This document shows, piece by piece, positions 29,242-39,170 of a DNA stretch of 64,000 nucleotides. Both the position numbers and the translations under genes were made by a program. Below the pieces are notes generated by a model. That model was given only the letters and a program-made list of their open reading frames with translations, had not been told where the DNA came from and made no database searches. Source of the stretch: Thalassotalea sp. G2M2-11 (GTDB lineage Bacteria > Pseudomonadota > Gammaproteobacteria > Enterobacterales > Alteromonadaceae). The stretch spans positions 310,001 through 374,000 of the forward strand of contig NZ_JADNYL010000001.1 of assembly GCF_017168195.1 (NCBI RefSeq), given 5' to 3'. How positions within the stretch are numbered: position 1 is the stretch's first letter; each line of letters begins with the position of its first letter.

Positions 29242-31695
29242 ATGAGCCATGTAAATGTTGTAGAACAGCTAACTGCAGAACGAAACCAGCTTGCTAAACA
29301 AGCCGTGCAAATCCATAAATTTGGAGGCAGTAGCTTAGCGACCACTCAATGTATTGAGCGAGTGATTGATATTATCCGTCAGCATTGTCAATTGAATGAT
29401 TTGATTGTCGTCTCTGCCAATGGTGATACTACTGATGCGCTATTTCATATTTATCAACAAGCAATGGCTCAAGATAGTCAATTACACGCATCGATTGATG
29501 AACTACAGCAAGTCCAAGCGCAATTGATTGAGGATTTATTGAGCCCCGCTAGTGCCAATAGAATGTTGGATTATTTATGCTCCGATGTCCATCAATTAAA
29601 ATATTGGCTAGCGCATGCTCCAGAACAACATCAAGCCGACCTGTTATCATTTGGCGAACTTTGGTCAGCACGGTTACTTTCTGCGATTTTAAGTGAACGT
29701 GTCTGCCCTAGTTATTACGCAGATGCCCGTGAATTTTTAGTGATTAACAATGAAAGAGAATGCTTAGTAGATAATCAGTTAAGCCAAGAACAATTTTCTC
29801 AGTTAGTTCAGCCCAATAAACTAGGGGTTGTTACTGGGTATATTTGTCAAGACAGCGAAGGAAAGACCTGTACGTTAGGGCGCAATGGTAGTGATTATTC
29901 GGCGACCATTATGGCTTCCTTATCAGGCGCATTAAATGTGACGTTATGGACGGATGTTGATGGTATTTATAGTGCTGATCCTCGAATTGTTCCGTCGGCA
30001 CGAAAGCTACATCGTTTACCTAATGGCGTAGCAAAAGAGTTAGGCCGTTTAGGTAACCCTGTGCTGCATGCTAAAACATTGCAGCCATTAACGGATCACA
30101 GTACACATTTGCATGTTGCCAGTAGCTTTGATCATCAGATCAGTGGTACTGAAATTGGTAAATTTGGTCAGATTGCCAAGCAAGAGTTATCGGTAACTTA
30201 CTTAAATGAATTACTGCTTGCACAATCTGAGAGTTTTATCGGACAACTTGGGGATGAAGCTCAACAGCGTTTTCAATGTGTGTGTGGTGATAATAAAGCC
30301 GGCTATATTGTGATCCATCAACAGCAGCAAAAAGCCGTTAGCCAATGGTTAGCCAGCCATGATACTGAAGTGTCTTTTACCCCCGCAGCCATTATTGCTA
30401 CAGTTGGACATCGTGTTATTCACCATGGTGATATCAAAGCAAGATTTAAGCGAACCTTAAAGCATGAACGGGTGTTTGCCATCGCTGACTCGGCTTATGA
30501 GCATAGTTTAATTGCGGTATTAATTCAGCCATGTTCGGTAGAATTGCTTAATCATGTACATCATAATATGACGAAAGATGTGCGCCATATCGGTCTTGTT
30601 GTTGCAGGGCTTGGTAATATTGGTGAACGCTTTTTAGCCATGCTACCTGAGCAATTAGCCTGTATTCCATTGTTAGAAAATATTCATTTAGTGGGGTTAG
30701 TGTCATCGAAAAAAGCATTGATTAATAATGATGGTATAGATGTCAGCAAGGCAATGATACAGTTTGAGCATGAGGCGCAGCATTATGATCATGAGTTGTT
30801 AATGTCGTGGCTATCTCATCATCCTTATGATGAATTAATTGTCGTTGATATTACTCCAAGTGAAGAGTTTAGCTTACTTTACCCAGCGTTTTTTAAACAA
30901 GGAATTCATGTGATCGGTGCGAATAAATGGGCGGCATCTTCCAGTATTGAGCATTATCAACACTTGTTAGCTACGGCAAAGGCCAATAAAAGTTTATGGT
31001 TAGGTAACACTACCGTAGGTGCGGGTTTGCCAGTGAACTATGCAATACAAGATTTATTAAACAGTGGTGATAGCATTACCGAAATCTCTGGTATCTTTTC
31101 AGGTACGCTATCTTGGCTGTTTGAAAGTTATGATAATAGCGTGCCTTTTTCGACCTTAATGCATGACGCGCTCTCGCAAGGGATCACTGAGCCAGATCCA
31201 CGTGAAGACTTATCTGGTCGAGATGTCCAGCGTAAATTGCTGATCTTAGCGCGCATGGCGGGTTTAACACTATCGTTATCAGATATTAGCTGCCAAAATT
31301 TAGTGCCTGAATCTCTACAATCTTTGTCCACTCAAGAGTTTTTAGCGAATGCTGAACAACTTGATGAATATTTTGCTTCACGGTTTTTAGCGGCTAAGCA
31401 AAATAATCAGTGTATTCGCTATATTGCTAGGTTAAGTATTGAAGGTGAAACAATTAATGCGCGTGTCAGTCTAGAAGTACTTAATAACGATGATGCGTTT
31501 GCCAACTTAACGCCTTGTGACAATGTGTTTTTGATCAAAAGTCAGTGGTATCACGATAACCCATTAATTATTCGAGGCCCTGGTGCTGGTCGAGATGTTA
31601 CCGCTGGTGGATTACATTCTGATTTGGTGAGTATTTGCCGTCAATTGATTGATCGTCACCATCAAGTAAAATTAAAAAGCATCAATACTTTGTAA
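29242..31695 (+). CDS. metL: bifunctional aspartokinase / homoserine dehydrogenase II
   Basis: An 817-residue fusion carrying the first and third steps from aspartate to homoserine. The aspartokinase domain begins HKFGGSSLATTQCIERV and contains GRNGSDYSATIMA and TDVDGIYSADPR. After a regulatory linker the homoserine dehydrogenase domain starts around residue 455 (VVAGLGNIGERF) and carries ANKWA, GAGLPV and GIFSGTLSWLF, ending with GPGAGRDVTAGG. MetL rather than ThrA is chosen because it follows metB under MetJ operators; isozyme identity is thus partly contextual. Confidence 0.95.
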   Translation: MSHVNVVEQLTAERNQLAKQAVQIHKFGGSSLATTQCIERVIDIIRQHCQLNDLIVVSANGDTTDALFHIYQQAMAQDSQLHASIDELQQVQAQLIEDLLSPASANRMLDYLCSDVHQLKYWLAHAPEQHQADLLSFGELWSARLLSAILSERVCPSYYADAREFLVINNERECLVDNQLSQEQFSQLVQPNKLGVVTGYICQDSEGKTCTLGRNGSDYSATIMASLSGALNVTLWTDVDGIYSADPRIVPSARKLHRLPNGVAKELGRLGNPVLHAKTLQPLTDHSTHLHVASSFDHQISGTEIGKFGQIAKQELSVTYLNELLLAQSESFIGQLGDEAQQRFQCVCGDNKAGYIVIHQQQQKAVSQWLASHDTEVSFTPAAIIATVGHRVIHHGDIKARFKRTLKHERVFAIADSAYEHSLIAVLIQPCSVELLNHVHHNMTKDVRHIGLVVAGLGNIGERFLAMLPEQLACIPLLENIHLVGLVSSKKALINNDGIDVSKAMIQFEHEAQHYDHELLMSWLSHHPYDELIVVDITPSEEFSLLYPAFFKQGIHVIGANKWAASSSIEHYQHLLATAKANKSLWLGNTTVGAGLPVNYAIQDLLNSGDSITEISGIFSGTLSWLFESYDNSVPFSTLMHDALSQGITEPDPREDLSGRDVQRKLLILARMAGLTLSLSDISCQNLVPESLQSLSTQEFLANAEQLDEYFASRFLAAKQNNQCIRYIARLSIEGETINARVSLEVLNNDDAFANLTPCDNVFLIKSQWYHDNPLIIRGPGAGRDVTAGGLHSDLVSICRQLIDRHHQVKLKSINTL

Positions 31696-31729
31696 AATAG
31701 GCTATGGTTATAATTAGTCGTTAATAATA

Positions 31730-31795
31730 TCAATGATAATGACTTGAGTCTTAATGCATTATTCATTAGCATAAAATCAACCTTATTATCATTGA
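31730..31795. repeat. inverted repeat between metL and the 488-residue gene
   Basis: An 11-bp perfect inverted repeat (TCAATGATAAT at 31730-31740, ATTATCATTGA at 31785-31795) spans 44 bases of AT-rich sequence. It could be a weak terminator of metBL or an operator for the downstream gene; nothing else distinguishes them. Confidence 0.35.
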
Positions 31796-31814
31796 CAACC
31801 AAGTATATCGATTT

Positions 31815-33281
31815 ATGTCGGGTAAAGTTTATAGTGATACTCATTTCACTGCTCAAGTGAAAGTAATAATTAATAAGTTATATGGCAAAAGTATTGTCAA
31901 AGATTCTTTGCTCGAACGGGCCATGGCTTATTATGAAAGCCAACCCTTAAATCAAAATAAGCTGGATACTTTAAAAACCAGAATTGTCGAGCTTAAATCT
32001 CTACCTGGAGATGAAAAAATCAAGAAGCAGCTTGCAAAAGCTGAGCGAGAGTATCGAGAAATAAAACAAGAACTCAAAGATGAAAGTAATGAGCGACATC
32101 AGTTTTTGCTTAATATTTGTCGGGAAATTGTTGAGTTAACTGAAGGTAATAACTTTAACGAATGTAATCGTAAGTCAGCGCAAATGCTGGGCACTATTCA
32201 GTTACTAAATCCTACTCAAGGTAAAAAAGTTGCCGAAGCCAATGAAAAAAGTAAGCCTTTATACCGTGCAATTTTATGTCTTAGGTTATTAGATAAGCTA
32301 TGTATTGATGAAGCTTTTATTGCTCATGATGGGCACTTAAAGCAGTATTTACATAACATTGATGGTGATAACTACCAAAATTGGCCGAAGGTCGATGCAC
32401 AGAGTTATCAAGCATTTGTTGATAATGTCAAAATTCCATTGGTAATGGCAGCGCTATTGCAAGATATCGGTAATTTTCATCAAGACGCACTAAAAATCTT
32501 AACGGGTGATGATGGCAAACTTGATGTTCATCGAACCTTACCGGTTGATGAGCGTAAATCATTACTACAGGTAAACTATCGAGAGACGATTAATTTCTTG
32601 GTCGAAGGTATTGGCGCTGCTTTGTATGTAGGCAACTCTAAAACAGAACGTGATAAATTTAATCTGTTAGAGCATAGTAAGTTAGTGTTCATTAAGCATT
32701 TATTAAAAAATGCTATTTCGCCAAAACAAGGCATAGGTAACTTACTGAAAGTCCCACAAATTTATACTTCAATCATTCTATCAACCAAGCCAAGCTATAA
32801 CTATAAGTTATTGCCAAAGGTCTACCAAGCGCTTGATCAAAATGCTGAACGGGGCACCTGTAGTCAGTACGTTGTTGATACTTTACATGAAATAACTGGT
32901 GACTTCCCACAAGGCTTTGGTGTGACCTATATTCCCAGAGATCGTGATGGTAAAGAAGGGGAACAGTATGAGTATGCTATTGTTAATCAATTATACCCAA
33001 ATACATTAGATCATCCGCTGTGTAGAACAGCTACACGTAATTTAACCTTTATTGGTCATGGACAAGACATTGAAGTGCCACTGAGTGTTAACTTATACCA
33101 TACAGACACAGCCAAGGCCTTTTCTTCAATCAGTAAGGAGCGACTCAATGAAATCTTGGAGAAGCTCTCTTCAAACTACCAAGAGCGCAAAAAGTTAGAT
33201 TTGTTACCCCGTTGTTGGGATGCCAGTGAGTTTTTCTCGATGAAAAGCCATCAAAAGCTTTGGAACAAAACCTCTAGATAA
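31815..33281 (+). CDS. unrecognised 488-residue protein, possible degenerate HD/HD-GYP protein
   Basis: I do not recognise this protein with confidence. Residues about 45-110 are highly charged and probably coiled coil (KKQLAKAEREYREIKQELKDE). There is no signal peptide or membrane segment. MAALLQDIGNFH (about residue 215) looks like an HD-domain helix in which the His of HDIG is replaced by Gln. The C-terminal part (FPQGFGVTYIPRDRDG ... PLCRTATRNLTFIG) resembles the strand region that ends HD-GYP domains. If that is right the metal ligands are largely lost. It is immediately followed by remains of a GGDEF domain, which fits a cyclic-di-GMP-related locus. Function unknown. Confidence 0.5.
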   Translation: MSGKVYSDTHFTAQVKVIINKLYGKSIVKDSLLERAMAYYESQPLNQNKLDTLKTRIVELKSLPGDEKIKKQLAKAEREYREIKQELKDESNERHQFLLNICREIVELTEGNNFNECNRKSAQMLGTIQLLNPTQGKKVAEANEKSKPLYRAILCLRLLDKLCIDEAFIAHDGHLKQYLHNIDGDNYQNWPKVDAQSYQAFVDNVKIPLVMAALLQDIGNFHQDALKILTGDDGKLDVHRTLPVDERKSLLQVNYRETINFLVEGIGAALYVGNSKTERDKFNLLEHSKLVFIKHLLKNAISPKQGIGNLLKVPQIYTSIILSTKPSYNYKLLPKVYQALDQNAERGTCSQYVVDTLHEITGDFPQGFGVTYIPRDRDGKEGEQYEYAIVNQLYPNTLDHPLCRTATRNLTFIGHGQDIEVPLSVNLYHTDTAKAFSSISKERLNEILEKLSSNYQERKKLDLLPRCWDASEFFSMKSHQKLWNKTSR

Positions 33282-33543
33282 TATCTGTTGTTACCTAAAA
33301 TTAGACATAGAACATGCTGTGGATGTCGCAGAGCGAATACGTCAGCAAACTGAGCAATTGTCGATTGAGTCAGATAAGGGAAAGATCACTTTGACGGCCA
33401 GTTTTGGCGTTTGCTCTGTCAAAGAATACCACGACATTGAAGTTGCCATTAGCAAAGCTGATCAGGCAATGTTTCAGGCAAAGTCTACCGGCCGAAATTT
33501 AGTGAGAACATCTCAGATCATCATCAGTGAATTCGCGTCTTAA
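33282..33543 (+). pseudogene. remnant of a GGDEF (diguanylate cyclase) domain
   Basis: From a GTG at 33319 an open frame gives 74 residues that match only the C-terminal third of a GGDEF domain: VAERIRQQTEQL, LTASFGVCS, ISKADQAMFQAKSTGRNLV. Upstream in the same frame LDIEHAVDV continues the match, and in another frame TATCTGTTGTTACCT reads YLLLP, the strand just after the GGEEF loop, so a frameshift plus a 5' deletion have destroyed the gene. The GGDEF active-site loop itself is absent. Its tail overlaps the argE stop on the opposite strand by 3 bases. Confidence 0.75.
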
Positions 33544-34697
33544 CGCAAAGGCGATAAACAATACTTTTCAATTAACGTGGTCAGAATTCTATTAGTTTGG
33601 CTGATCTCACTATGAGCTAAAAATTCATTAGGTTGGTGCGCTTGGTTGATTGAACCAGGTCCTAATACGATAGTTTGACAGCCAAGTTGTTGAATAAACG
33701 GTGCTTCTGTCGCGTAATTAACGGCACAGCAGCTATGACCACTGATTTCTTCTGCTAAGGTCACTAATGGTGAAGATGCTTGTTGTTCAAAGCTTGGAGA
33801 ACTTGGGTGTAGTTCATCAAAACTGATCCTATCAGGGTATTTTTCTGCTAATGGTGCAATGGCCTCAGCCAACAACTGTATTAGTTCTGCATCCGTCATA
33901 CCGGGCAGTGAACGCATATCAAGATCTAGCTCGCAATGACCACAGATGCGGTTAGCATTATCGCCGCCTTTAATTGCACCTAAATTGAGGGTAGGGCCTG
34001 CAACGTCGAACGCGTTATTATGAAAATTTTCAGCAAACTTTTCTTTAAGGGCGATTAATTGCCCAATCACCTGATACATGATCTCAATCGCATTAACGCC
34101 TAAGCTGGGTTTACTAGAATGACCCGATTGACCTTTTACTTTGATGCGATGTGACATGTGACCTTTATGCATGATCACAGGTACTAAGCCTGTTGGTTCA
34201 CCAATAATTGCGACATCGGGTTTGATATCTTGGCTGTTGGCAAAAAAGCGTGCACCTGCCATGGTGGTTTCTTCATCAGCCGTAGCTAAAATATAAAGTG
34301 GTTTAGTGAGCTTTTTAGCATCTAGCTGTTTCACTGCTTGAAGAATAAATGCGAAAAAACCTTTCATGTCACATGTACCTAAGCCGAAAAACTTATCATC
34401 TTGATTTAAAACCTTCAGTGGATCTGACTGCCAGCGGTTTTCATCAAAAGGCACAGTATCACTGTGGCCTGCCAGTAATAGCCCTCCTTCACCGGAACCG
34501 AGTTTGGCTAACAAATTGAATTTGTTGCGAGTATCTGGCACAGGGTGAATAGAAATGCTAAACCCTAATTCACTGAACCAAGTGGCCAATAAGTCAATAA
34601 TATCTCTATTACCTTGATCCCAACTTTCTTGGGTTGAGCTTATAGAAGGACTGGCGATCAGCTGAAAAAGTGACTCACTAAAGTTGGGTAATGGCAT
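33540..34697 (-). CDS. argE: acetylornithine deacetylase
   Basis: A 385-residue M20-family zinc amidohydrolase that releases ornithine from N-acetylornithine in the linear arginine pathway. Metal-site motifs are LLAGHSDTVPFD, GTCDMKGFFA and ADEETTMAGA; GEPTGLVPVIMHKGH and the dimerisation-domain SGHSSKPSLGVNAIE follow. It is divergent from argC, and the 276-base gap presumably holds shared ArgR-regulated promoters. Confidence 0.95.
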   Translation of the reverse strand: MPLPNFSESLFQLIASPSISSTQESWDQGNRDIIDLLATWFSELGFSISIHPVPDTRNKFNLLAKLGSGEGGLLLAGHSDTVPFDENRWQSDPLKVLNQDDKFFGLGTCDMKGFFAFILQAVKQLDAKKLTKPLYILATADEETTMAGARFFANSQDIKPDVAIIGEPTGLVPVIMHKGHMSHRIKVKGQSGHSSKPSLGVNAIEIMYQVIGQLIALKEKFAENFHNNAFDVAGPTLNLGAIKGGDNANRICGHCELDLDMRSLPGMTDAELIQLLAEAIAPLAEKYPDRISFDELHPSSPSFEQQASSPLVTLAEEISGHSCCAVNYATEAPFIQQLGCQTIVLGPGSINQAHQPNEFLAHSEISQTNRILTTLIEKYCLSPLR

Positions 34698-34942
34698 TAA
34701 AAAAAACCTCGAATTATTTTTTAGATAGTTATGTTAAAAAGTTGCATAACTACCCATTGAGTGATAAATTATCAACCAATAGTTTAATGAAGCAAATACT
34801 ATCTGGCTACGAAATTTATTTTCTAAGTTACATCTATAGTTAATAAAGCTCATATGTTTTAGTTTAAAAACAACTGCTTGATAAAGGTTTCCCGTAAAAA
34901 CAAGGTGTTTTGCGAGGGAATTTGTAAAAAATTACCGTTATT

Positions 34943-34960
34943 AATGAATAAAATTGCAAA
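34943..34960. promoter_or_regulatory. candidate ARG box upstream of argC
   Basis: AATGAATAAAATTGCAAA matches about 13 of 18 positions of an ArgR half-operator, with a perfect left half. It is 14 bases before the argC start. A partner box was not found convincingly elsewhere in the argE-argC gap (34698-34973), which holds no gene. Confidence 0.3.
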
Positions 34961-34973
34961 TAGAAGAGGATGT

Positions 34974-36008
34974 ATGAAGGTAGCTGTCATTGGGGCAAGT
35001 GGTTATGTTGGCGCTGAGCTTATCGCATTACTTTGTGGGCACGATAAAATATCGTTAAACCATTTAGTGGTGTCAGAGCACAGTAGTTCGGCTGAAAAAA
35101 CATTCTCTGAGCTTCATCCTAAATATGCAGGTATTTGTGATTTACCTTTAACACCATTTTCAGCTCAATGGCTAGCACAAGCGGCGGGTGACTTAGATGC
35201 TGTGTTTTTCGCTACACCTCATGAATTTAGCGCAACATGGGCACAAGCATTTATTGAATATGGTGTGAAAGTATTTGATTTATCTGGTGGCTTTAGGCTG
35301 AAAAAGCTTGAAGACTACCCGACATACTATGAGTTTGAACACCAATACAGCGAGTTATTAGACCAAGCAGTATACGGGTTAGCTGAATGGCAGGCAGAAG
35401 AGATTAAACAAACTAACTTAGTTGCTGTGCCAGGTTGTTATCCAACAGCAAGTTTGTTGTCGTTAAAACCAATTACGCATCATCAACTTCATAAAATGGA
35501 TGGCTTAATTGTGGTCAATGGTGTTAGTGGGGTCAGTGGTGCAGGTAGGAAAGCATCATTAGCAACGAGTTTTAATGAGGTAAGTTTAACACCTTATAAT
35601 ATTTTACAGCACCGTCATCAGCCAGAAATCAGCCAGGAAGCGGGTGCCTCGGTAATCTTTAATCCTCATCTTGCGCCGTATAAAAGAGGCTTATTGGTCA
35701 CCATCACATTGCAGTTAAAAGCCGATGTGACGGAAGCACAAGTAAAGCAAGCTTATTTAACGACTTATCAAGATAAACCATTAGTACGTTTAGTGGATAC
35801 TTGGCCAAAAGTAGATAATGTTGCCCACACACCATTTGCTGATGTGCACTGGAAATATGAGCAAGATCAACAAGTGTTGGTGGTCAGTTGCGCCATTGAT
35901 AATTTACTAAAAGGGGCTGCCTCGCAAGCAATACAGTGTGCGAATATCAGCTTAGGCTTGGCCAGTGATTATGGCTTAATAAATACTGCACTAAGAGGAA
36001 GTTGCTGA
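34974..36008 (+). CDS. argC: N-acetyl-gamma-glutamyl-phosphate reductase
   Basis: A 344-residue NADPH-dependent reductase of the third arginine step. The ATG at 34974 is chosen because GAAGAGGA precedes it and the product starts MKVAVIGASGYVGAEL, the nucleotide-binding motif; a longer frame from 34878 adds an unlikely basic leader. The catalytic Cys lies in AVPGCYPTAS and SGVSGAGRKA follows. Its stop overlaps the argB start (TGATG). Confidence 0.97.
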   Translation: MKVAVIGASGYVGAELIALLCGHDKISLNHLVVSEHSSSAEKTFSELHPKYAGICDLPLTPFSAQWLAQAAGDLDAVFFATPHEFSATWAQAFIEYGVKVFDLSGGFRLKKLEDYPTYYEFEHQYSELLDQAVYGLAEWQAEEIKQTNLVAVPGCYPTASLLSLKPITHHQLHKMDGLIVVNGVSGVSGAGRKASLATSFNEVSLTPYNILQHRHQPEISQEAGASVIFNPHLAPYKRGLLVTITLQLKADVTEAQVKQAYLTTYQDKPLVRLVDTWPKVDNVAHTPFADVHWKYEQDQQVLVVSCAIDNLLKGAASQAIQCANISLGLASDYGLINTALRGSC

Positions 36009-36805
36009 TGAAGCGCATTGTAAAAAACAAACCATTAGTGATTAAAATTGGCGGCGCTATTTTAGCAAGTGCCAGTGCATTGACCGAACTGTTGACTGTA
36101 ATTAAATCATTAAACAATCAGTCGATTGTGTTAGTACATGGTGGTGGTTGCGTCGTTGATGATATGCTTGCTCAATGTGGTTTTACCACTGAGAAAAAAC
36201 ATGGTTTGCGCGTCACACCTGCAGCGCAAATGCCGGTTATTGCTGGGGCATTAGCTGGTACCGTTAATAAGTCTATTGTAGCTAGTGCAACCAGTTTAGA
36301 TATTTCTGCAGTGGGTTTATCGTTAAAAGATGGTGATATGGTCACCTGTACATTAAATGAACAAAATTTAGGTCAAGTGGGGCTGCCTCAGCCTCATAGT
36401 AGTAAATTATTAGATACCCTATTGAAAGCGAACTTTTTACCCGTGATTTCATCTATTGGCGCATTAGCAAATGGTGAACTGGTCAATGTTAATGCTGATG
36501 ATGCCGCGGTGGTAATTTGTCAGTTATTAAATGCTGAGTTGTTATTGTTGACTGATGTTAACGGTGTAAAGGGAGAATCAGGTGATTACCTTACTAGTTT
36601 AGATCAGTCGTTGGCACAGCAATTAATCAATAATGGCACTATTGCTGGTGGCATGACAGCAAAAGTCAATGCAGCGTTTCATGCTGCAAATCAATTACGA
36701 CGAAGTATCGCGGTGGCCAGTTGGCAATTACCAGAGCAAATAGTGCATTTGCTAAACGGTGAAAGCATTGGCACCCGCATTGAACCTACTAACTACTCGT
36801 CTTAA
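36008..36805 (+). CDS. argB: acetylglutamate kinase
   Basis: A 265-residue amino-acid kinase phosphorylating N-acetylglutamate. Motifs: VIKIGGAIL (phosphate binding), VLVHGGGCVVDDML, VNADDAAVVICQLL and LLLTDVNGVKG. The ATG at 36008 overlaps the argC stop by one base, so the two are coupled. The length is that of the short, arginine-insensitive enterobacterial type, suggesting that feedback control lies in N-acetylglutamate synthesis instead. Confidence 0.97.
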   Translation: MKRIVKNKPLVIKIGGAILASASALTELLTVIKSLNNQSIVLVHGGGCVVDDMLAQCGFTTEKKHGLRVTPAAQMPVIAGALAGTVNKSIVASATSLDISAVGLSLKDGDMVTCTLNEQNLGQVGLPQPHSSKLLDTLLKANFLPVISSIGALANGELVNVNADDAAVVICQLLNAELLLLTDVNGVKGESGDYLTSLDQSLAQQLINNGTIAGGMTAKVNAAFHAANQLRRSIAVASWQLPEQIVHLLNGESIGTRIEPTNYSS

Positions 36806-36917
36806 TTGATATTTATTGAGTTACTGAACACACAGTTAACAACATTAAGTCCGAGTAATGAACCATTTTTATCGTAATTTTTTAGCCCGACCGTAGAGGC
36901 TCGGGGAGGACAAAGAA

Positions 36918-37856
36918 ATGTCATTACAACAAACAAATTTTGCTCATTTTTTAGCGGATGACCAGCTAAATAAAGCCCAAATTGAGGCTTTGATAGCCCT
37001 AGCAATTGATATTAAGCAACAACCGAAAAAATATAACCAAGCACTTGCTGGTAAATCGGTGGCAATGATTTTTGAAAAGCCGTCATTGAGAACACATGTC
37101 AGTTTTGATATGGGGATTGCCAAGTTAGGTGGTCATGCGCTCTACCTTGGTCAACAAAATGGTAAATTGGGTGAGCGTGAGCGTGTCAGTGATTATGCGA
37201 AAAACCTTTCTTGCTATGCAGATGCAATTGTTGCTCGGGTATTTGAAAATCAATCCATCGAAGGGTTAGCACAACATGCGTCAGTTCCTGTTATTAACGC
37301 GTTGTGCGACTTGTATCATCCGTGCCAAGCATTAGCGGATTTTATTACATTAACAGAAAATTTCTCAGACTTGTCTACAGTTAAGTTGGCGTATGTTGGT
37401 GACGGGAATAATGTCTCAAATTCTTTAATGTTAATGGCGGCAACTTTAGGTGTCGACTTCACCTTGGTATGTCCATCAGGTTTTGGCCCAAGTGAAGCTA
37501 TGTTGAGTAAAACAGAGCAATTGGCAAGCAACAGTGGTGCGGTATTTACTTTTACTACGGATATTGATGCGATCGGTCAGCAAGATGCCATCTATACTGA
37601 TACTTGGATCTCTATGGGCGATGAAAATGCTAAAGATAAAGCAACTATTTTAGCAAACTTTGCACCTTTTCAAGTGAATCATCAGCTGATGGAAACTACC
37701 GGAGCTAGCGTGGTGATGCATTGTCAGCCAGCACACTTAGAGGAAGAGATCAGTACGGCATTATTTGATGATGAACAGCTGTCAGTGGTGTTTCAGCAAG
37801 CTGAAAATCGTATGTGGGGACAAGCTGCAGTATTGGTCTCGTTATTAGCGGACTAG
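36918..37856 (+). CDS. argF: ornithine carbamoyltransferase
   Basis: A 312-residue carbamoyltransferase making citrulline. The carbamoyl-phosphate site is FEKPSLRTHVSFD (SLRT instead of the commoner STRT). DLYHPCQALADF is intact and the ornithine-loop motif is HCQPAH rather than HCLPAH. These variants also occur in N-acylornithine transcarbamylases, but argE in the same cluster makes ornithine the expected substrate and I recall the variants as normal for this lineage. GAGGACAAAG precedes the ATG. Confidence 0.9.
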   Translation: MSLQQTNFAHFLADDQLNKAQIEALIALAIDIKQQPKKYNQALAGKSVAMIFEKPSLRTHVSFDMGIAKLGGHALYLGQQNGKLGERERVSDYAKNLSCYADAIVARVFENQSIEGLAQHASVPVINALCDLYHPCQALADFITLTENFSDLSTVKLAYVGDGNNVSNSLMLMAATLGVDFTLVCPSGFGPSEAMLSKTEQLASNSGAVFTFTTDIDAIGQQDAIYTDTWISMGDENAKDKATILANFAPFQVNHQLMETTGASVVMHCQPAHLEEEISTALFDDEQLSVVFQQAENRMWGQAAVLVSLLAD

Positions 37857-37941
37857 TTAACTAACAAATTTTGTTGATCTTAAATTAATAGGATCAAAGT
37901 AAAAACAATCAACAGATTTTAAAATTTTATAGGTAATAACA

Positions 37942-39168
37942 ATGGCATTAACAACGAAAAAACAAATTAAAAAAGTGGTATTAGCATACTCGGGTGGTTT
38001 AGATACCTCAGCGATCATTCCTTGGTTAAAAGAGAACTATGATGGTTGTGAAGTGGTCGCGTTTTGTGCCGATGTTGGTCAAGGAGAAGAAGAACTTGAA
38101 GGCATTCAGGAAAAGGCGATTGCCTCAGGCGCATCAGAATGTCATGTTGTCGATCTCAAAGAAGAGTTTGTTAAAGATTATATCTACCCAATTTTAAAAA
38201 CGGGTGCAGTATACGAAGGGCAGTATTTATTAGGCACATCAATGGCACGCCCAGTGATTGCGAAAGCTCATGTTGAAGTTGCGTTAAAAGTTGGTGCTGA
38301 TGCCGTTTGTCATGGCTGTACTGGTAAAGGTAACGATCAGGTTCGTTTTGAATCCTGCTTTGCTGCACTTGCGCCTGAGTTAACTGTCATTGCGCCATGG
38401 CGTGAATGGGATATGGTTTCTCGTGAAGACTTATTAGATTATTTAGCTGAACGTAACATTCCTTGTGCAGCATCACTGACTAAAATCTATAGCCGTGATG
38501 CCAATGCTTGGCACATTTCTCATGAAGGTGGTGAGTTAGAAGATCCGTGGTGTGAACCATCAAAAGATGTTTGGACCATGACGGTTGATCCTATGGATGC
38601 TCCTGATACACCAGAGACAGTACAATTAAGTTTTGACAAAGGCGAACTTGTTGCGGTGGATGGCAAGCAATTATCGGCTTATGACGCGTTAATGTACCTT
38701 AATGAAAAAGCTGCGGCCCATGGTGTTGGTCGTATTGATATTGTTGAAAACCGTTTAGTAGGTATGAAGTCGCGTGGCTGTTATGAAACTCCAGGCGGTA
38801 CAGTATTAATGGCGGCATACAAAGGGTTAGAAACCTTAATCTTAGATAAAGAATCATTGAAATATCGTGAGTCGGTTGGTTTAGAATTTTCCCACGTGAT
38901 TTATGATGGTCGCTGGTTTACGCCTTTAGCAAAAGCACAACTTGCCGCCGGTGCATCGTTTGCTGAGCAAGTCACCGGTGATGTAGTGGTGAAAATGTAT
39001 AAAGGTAATGCCACGGTGACGCAACGTCGCTCACCAAATAGCTTGTATTCCGAAGAATTTGCAACCTTTGGTGCTGATGATGTTTATGACCAAAAACATG
39101 CTGAAGGTTTTATCCGTTTATTTAGCTTATCTAGCAGAATTACAGCTCTTTCGCAGAAGGATAAATAA
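37942..39168 (+). CDS. argG: argininosuccinate synthase
   Basis: A 408-residue ATP-dependent ligase joining citrulline and aspartate. The PP-loop motif is [13 protein letters not shown], followed by [33 protein letters not shown] and [12 protein letters not shown]. It precedes argH by two bases. Confidence 0.97.
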   Translation: MALTTKKQIKKVVLAYSGGLDTSAIIPWLKENYDGCEVVAFCADVGQGEEELEGIQEKAIASGASECHVVDLKEEFVKDYIYPILKTGAVYEGQYLLGTSMARPVIAKAHVEVALKVGADAVCHGCTGKGNDQVRFESCFAALAPELTVIAPWREWDMVSREDLLDYLAERNIPCAASLTKIYSRDANAWHISHEGGELEDPWCEPSKDVWTMTVDPMDAPDTPETVQLSFDKGELVAVDGKQLSAYDALMYLNEKAAAHGVGRIDIVENRLVGMKSRGCYETPGGTVLMAAYKGLETLILDKESLKYRESVGLEFSHVIYDGRWFTPLAKAQLAAGASFAEQVTGDVVVKMYKGNATVTQRRSPNSLYSEEFATFGADDVYDQKHAEGFIRLFSLSSRITALSQKDK

Positions 39169-39170
39169 TT

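Noticed and set aside
34878..34973. A 32-residue N-terminal extension of ArgC
   Set aside because: The basic extension does not match the family, and the ATG at 34974 has a good ribosome site and starts the nucleotide-binding motif directly.
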